Below, one piece after another: positions 21,988 through 24,358 of a DNA stretch of 24,358 bases. The position numbers and the translations under genes are program-made. Positions within the stretch are counted from its first letter, which is position 1. Each line of letters starts with the position of its first letter. Origin of the DNA: an uncultured Collinsella sp. (GTDB lineage: Bacteria > Actinomycetota > Coriobacteriia > Coriobacteriales > Coriobacteriaceae). Location of the stretch: NCBI GenBank assembly GCA_900757235.1, contig CAAENB010000022.1, positions 1 through 24,358 of the forward strand. Reading direction: 5' to 3'. The notes beneath the pieces are model-generated. The model saw nothing but the letters and a program-made list of their open reading frames with translations, was not told the origin of the DNA and did not search any database.

Positions 21988-24358
21988 ATGTGAATGAAAC
22001 ATCTGATGAATCGAATTCTGATGCAGCAGAATCTGGTGTTTATCAAGTTAATGATCAATTAACATTTGAGGATGCGCTGAATAAAATCGCCTCCGATAAT
22101 TTATCGGAGATCAGACTTGTCCTAAAAGGCGGCTCGTCTTTTGTGGTACCGACCCAAGATTACGTTTCGACTTTCGGCGTTGCTAACAAGAAGATTACCG
22201 TGACGAGTGACGGTGATAATCGCGCAACCTTGCACTTCTCCAACCGTGCCATGCTTTCCGGATCTTGTACTTTTGACAACGTCGAAGTGGTTGGTTCAGG
22301 AAAATTCTATTGCAATGGTTTCGATGCCGTTTTCACTCGTAACTGCGAGCTCAACCTCTCTGAAACACTTTATGGCGGTGGCTATAGGTCGACTGTCGAT
22401 CACACACATGTGGTGATAGCCGCGTCTGGATATATCAATCCTGGTAGTGGCGCTGGCCTTCATGACGTCATCGGTGGTTCATATCAAGGATCCGTCGAGC
22501 ATGACACCTATCTTGAGATCAGCGGTAACCTTCGCATGGCTAGCGGTAATCACGTTAATCCCGGTTGCATGCGCGGCGATGGGTCGAGCGGCGATGGAAA
22601 CGGCTTTCCTGCTGTTTATGTGGGTGGTAACGCCACGCTTGTTTACGACAATGCCAACTCCGAAGTTTCTCCTGCTATCGAAGGCACTTACGGTTGTGAG
22701 ATGCGCGGCAACGTGACGCTTGATGTTCGCTCGGGTCGGGTAAATGAAATTTGCGGTCATTTTGGTGACCCTGCGCCTATTAAAGGCAACATTCATATTA
22801 TTGCGGGCAGCAGTACTTATGAAAACACCGACAAAACGCTTCGTCTTAATAGCAATTGGCCAATAATTGGCGCAGGACAAATGATCCCAGATGGAGTTTA
22901 TGAGGTCGATGGCGATGTCGTTATCGATGCTTACGAGAATGTTTGGGGCTGGGATAAAGGTGGATCGATACCCAATGATGTCCCTTTTATTGAAGGTTCG
23001 AAGAAAGCGAACGTTGGCGGATCTATTACCGTTAATGTCCACGGCTCCCATGTTGGCTCTATTTATGGAGCAGAGTGGAGTGCTGTAAACGGTGATATCG
23101 CCGTGAACGCTTCTGGTGTTGAGCTGAGGGATGAAGCGGGCGATTCTCATGGGTATGTTTTCTGCGAGAACGACCTGACCAATTCGTCGGATGAGGGATC
23201 GAGCGTAAAGGCTAGAGGAAAGCTATCTATCAGTCTGAATAGCGGCAGTGTTGGCTACGTTTCGTTGACTTCGAACAAGAATGTATCGATTTCTGACGGT
23301 TCCTTCATTAATATTGCTGGACGACCGGAAATAGCTACGGGCGTTACGGGTGTGTACTATGGGCTTCCCAAGGGGTCTTCTTCTCCCACAATCAATATTG
23401 CAGGGACTGTGGCTGAGATTCCTTATATTAAGTGCGCATCTGCATTGAATGTTACTGATAACTCCGAAATTACGGCCGGTACGATTTCTTCTGTAAATAA
23501 GATCGCTATTACTGGTCAATCGAATACAAATGTAACGACCAAATTTGGTTGCAACAATGCTTCTAGCAATGAATTAATTGAAGACAATGGCCTTCGGGTA
23601 GATGAGGGCAGCGTTTTGACGACAGCTGGCTCTCAAGCCTACGTATATGGTTATGTCGATATCAATGGTACTTGGGAGCAACAATACAATACTGCGAAAA
23701 ACTATAACGATATTTTCGTTAAGGGAACCACCTCTATTGGCAGTAAGGGCATTCTCATCGATCACGGTTCAAGTAATTTGAAAGGTGCCGTTATTAATAA
23801 GGGCACACTTGCCTTAATGGCACCCGCATTATTCCAAGGAAATTACCGTGGCGATGACGCTGAAATTAGACTGCCAGCTGTCACTAATAACTATGATGGC
23901 ACGGATGATGGCGGCGACATACCCCTTATTGTAAAAGGGGAATCGTCAGGGAAGACTACTGTTAATACGGTGGATCCGAACAATTGGCAGAATTTGAAAC
24001 TGCCGTCACTCGGAGATAACTACGTACTCTCCAAAGCTAGTGGTGATGCACCTAAGCAAAGCACTTTTATTCTTGGCAACGAGGATGCGGTTGGTGAGGG
24101 CTATTACCTTAAGCGCGTCAGGGATGCCGACAGTACTGATGATTTTCACATGTGGCAGGTCGCAGCAAAGTTATCGCTGACTTTTGATGATAATGGCGCA
24201 TACGATCCTGCTTATCCTCAAAAGTTTTTGCAAGATAAGACTGCAGATAAGGACAGTTACACCTTCGCGCTGCCCAAGACCGCCCCGACCCGCAAGGGCT
24301 GGGCGTTCGACGGCTGGAACACCGAGAGGGACGGGTCGGGCGATCAGTTCACCGACAA
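21903..24358 (+). CDS. Large secreted surface protein/adhesin ectodomain (continues beyond window; 5' end out of frame)
   Basis: An open frame without stops from 21879 to the window end, over 810 codons. It is the continuation of the signal-peptide frame at 21718 and has no credible start or signal of its own. Its parts in order: an acidic Ser/Asn/Asp linker (to about 22050); a long Gly/Asn/Ser/Val-rich region (about 22060-24170) of recurring short strands such as GGSITVNVHGSHVGSIYG and KLSISLNSGSVGYVSL, which suggests a right-handed beta-solenoid; and from about 24174 LSLTFDDNG...APTRKGWAFDGWNTERDGSG, a Listeria/Bacteroides (InlB B-type, Flg_new) repeat. Such repeats occur in surface proteins of gut Actinobacteria and Firmicutes. 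The anchor lies outside the window. Base composition is clearly more AT-rich than the housekeeping genes, then turns GC-rich inside the repeat at about 24255. The ligand is unknown. Confidence 0.8.

Noticed and set aside
22479..23765. Several minus-strand frames (22479-23150, 23223-23519, 23574-23765) opposite the surface-protein ectodomain
   Set aside because: They are shadows; the plus-strand frame is continuous from 21879 to the end with a recognisable repeat domain.
1..24358. CRISPR arrays, tRNA or rRNA genes, insertion sequences, prophage or toxin-antitoxin genes
   Set aside because: I found no regularly spaced repeats, cloverleaf sequences, transposases or other such signatures; xerC is the housekeeping type with its conserved neighbours.

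Overview
The window is one stretch of a bacterial chromosome, most like a Coriobacteriia actinobacterium of the Collinsella type. This is an inference from three things: high-GC housekeeping genes with strongly GC-biased third codon positions, a Firmicutes-like gene order that includes trmFO, and an AT-richer cell-surface protein gene ending in a Listeria/Bacteroides-type repeat. No 16S rRNA or other decisive marker is present.

Bases 1-17599 are all on the + strand and hold a conserved chain of housekeeping genes. First comes the 3' end of ppdK with its terminator. Then follow rplS (own promoter and terminator), rnhB, a tightly coupled set yraN-comM-dprA-trmFO-xerC, rpsB-tsf (strong promoter and structured leader, closed by a terminator), and pyrH-frr-uppS-cdsA-dxr-rseP-ispG-proS closed by a terminator. 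The order closely follows the Bacillus subtilis rnhB/smf/gid/codV and rpsB-to-proS region. topA (between dprA and trmFO) and clpQ-clpY-codY (between xerC and rpsB) are missing. The set combines translation (L19, S2, EF-Ts, RRF, ProRS, TrmFO), isoprenoid and lipid-carrier synthesis (Dxr, IspG, UppS), CDP-diacylglycerol synthesis (CdsA), a site-2 protease (RseP), UMP kinase, RNase HII, DNA uptake and recombination factors (ComM, DprA) and chromosome-dimer resolution (XerC).

Bases 17633-21273 carry two minus-strand genes, separated from proS by a terminator and a bidirectional terminator. They are a bifunctional aldehyde-alcohol dehydrogenase (adhE) and, downstream of it, an APH-family phosphotransferase. 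A strong hairpin lies between them.

Bases 21274-24358 differ in character. An AT-rich divergent intergenic region with several repeats leads into a secreted surface-protein gene that runs off the window. Its signal-peptide ORF and its long ectodomain ORF are in different frames, joined at a run of eight G. Nine or six G would restore one continuous frame, so this looks like a phase-variable gene in the OFF state, although a homopolymer sequencing error must be excluded. Its Shine-Dalgarno also lies in one arm of a perfect inverted repeat. This locus is the most interesting part of the window. Two other points stand out: a winged-helix-like insertion in RseP, and a xerC whose full-length reading frame offers only ATA as a sensible start.
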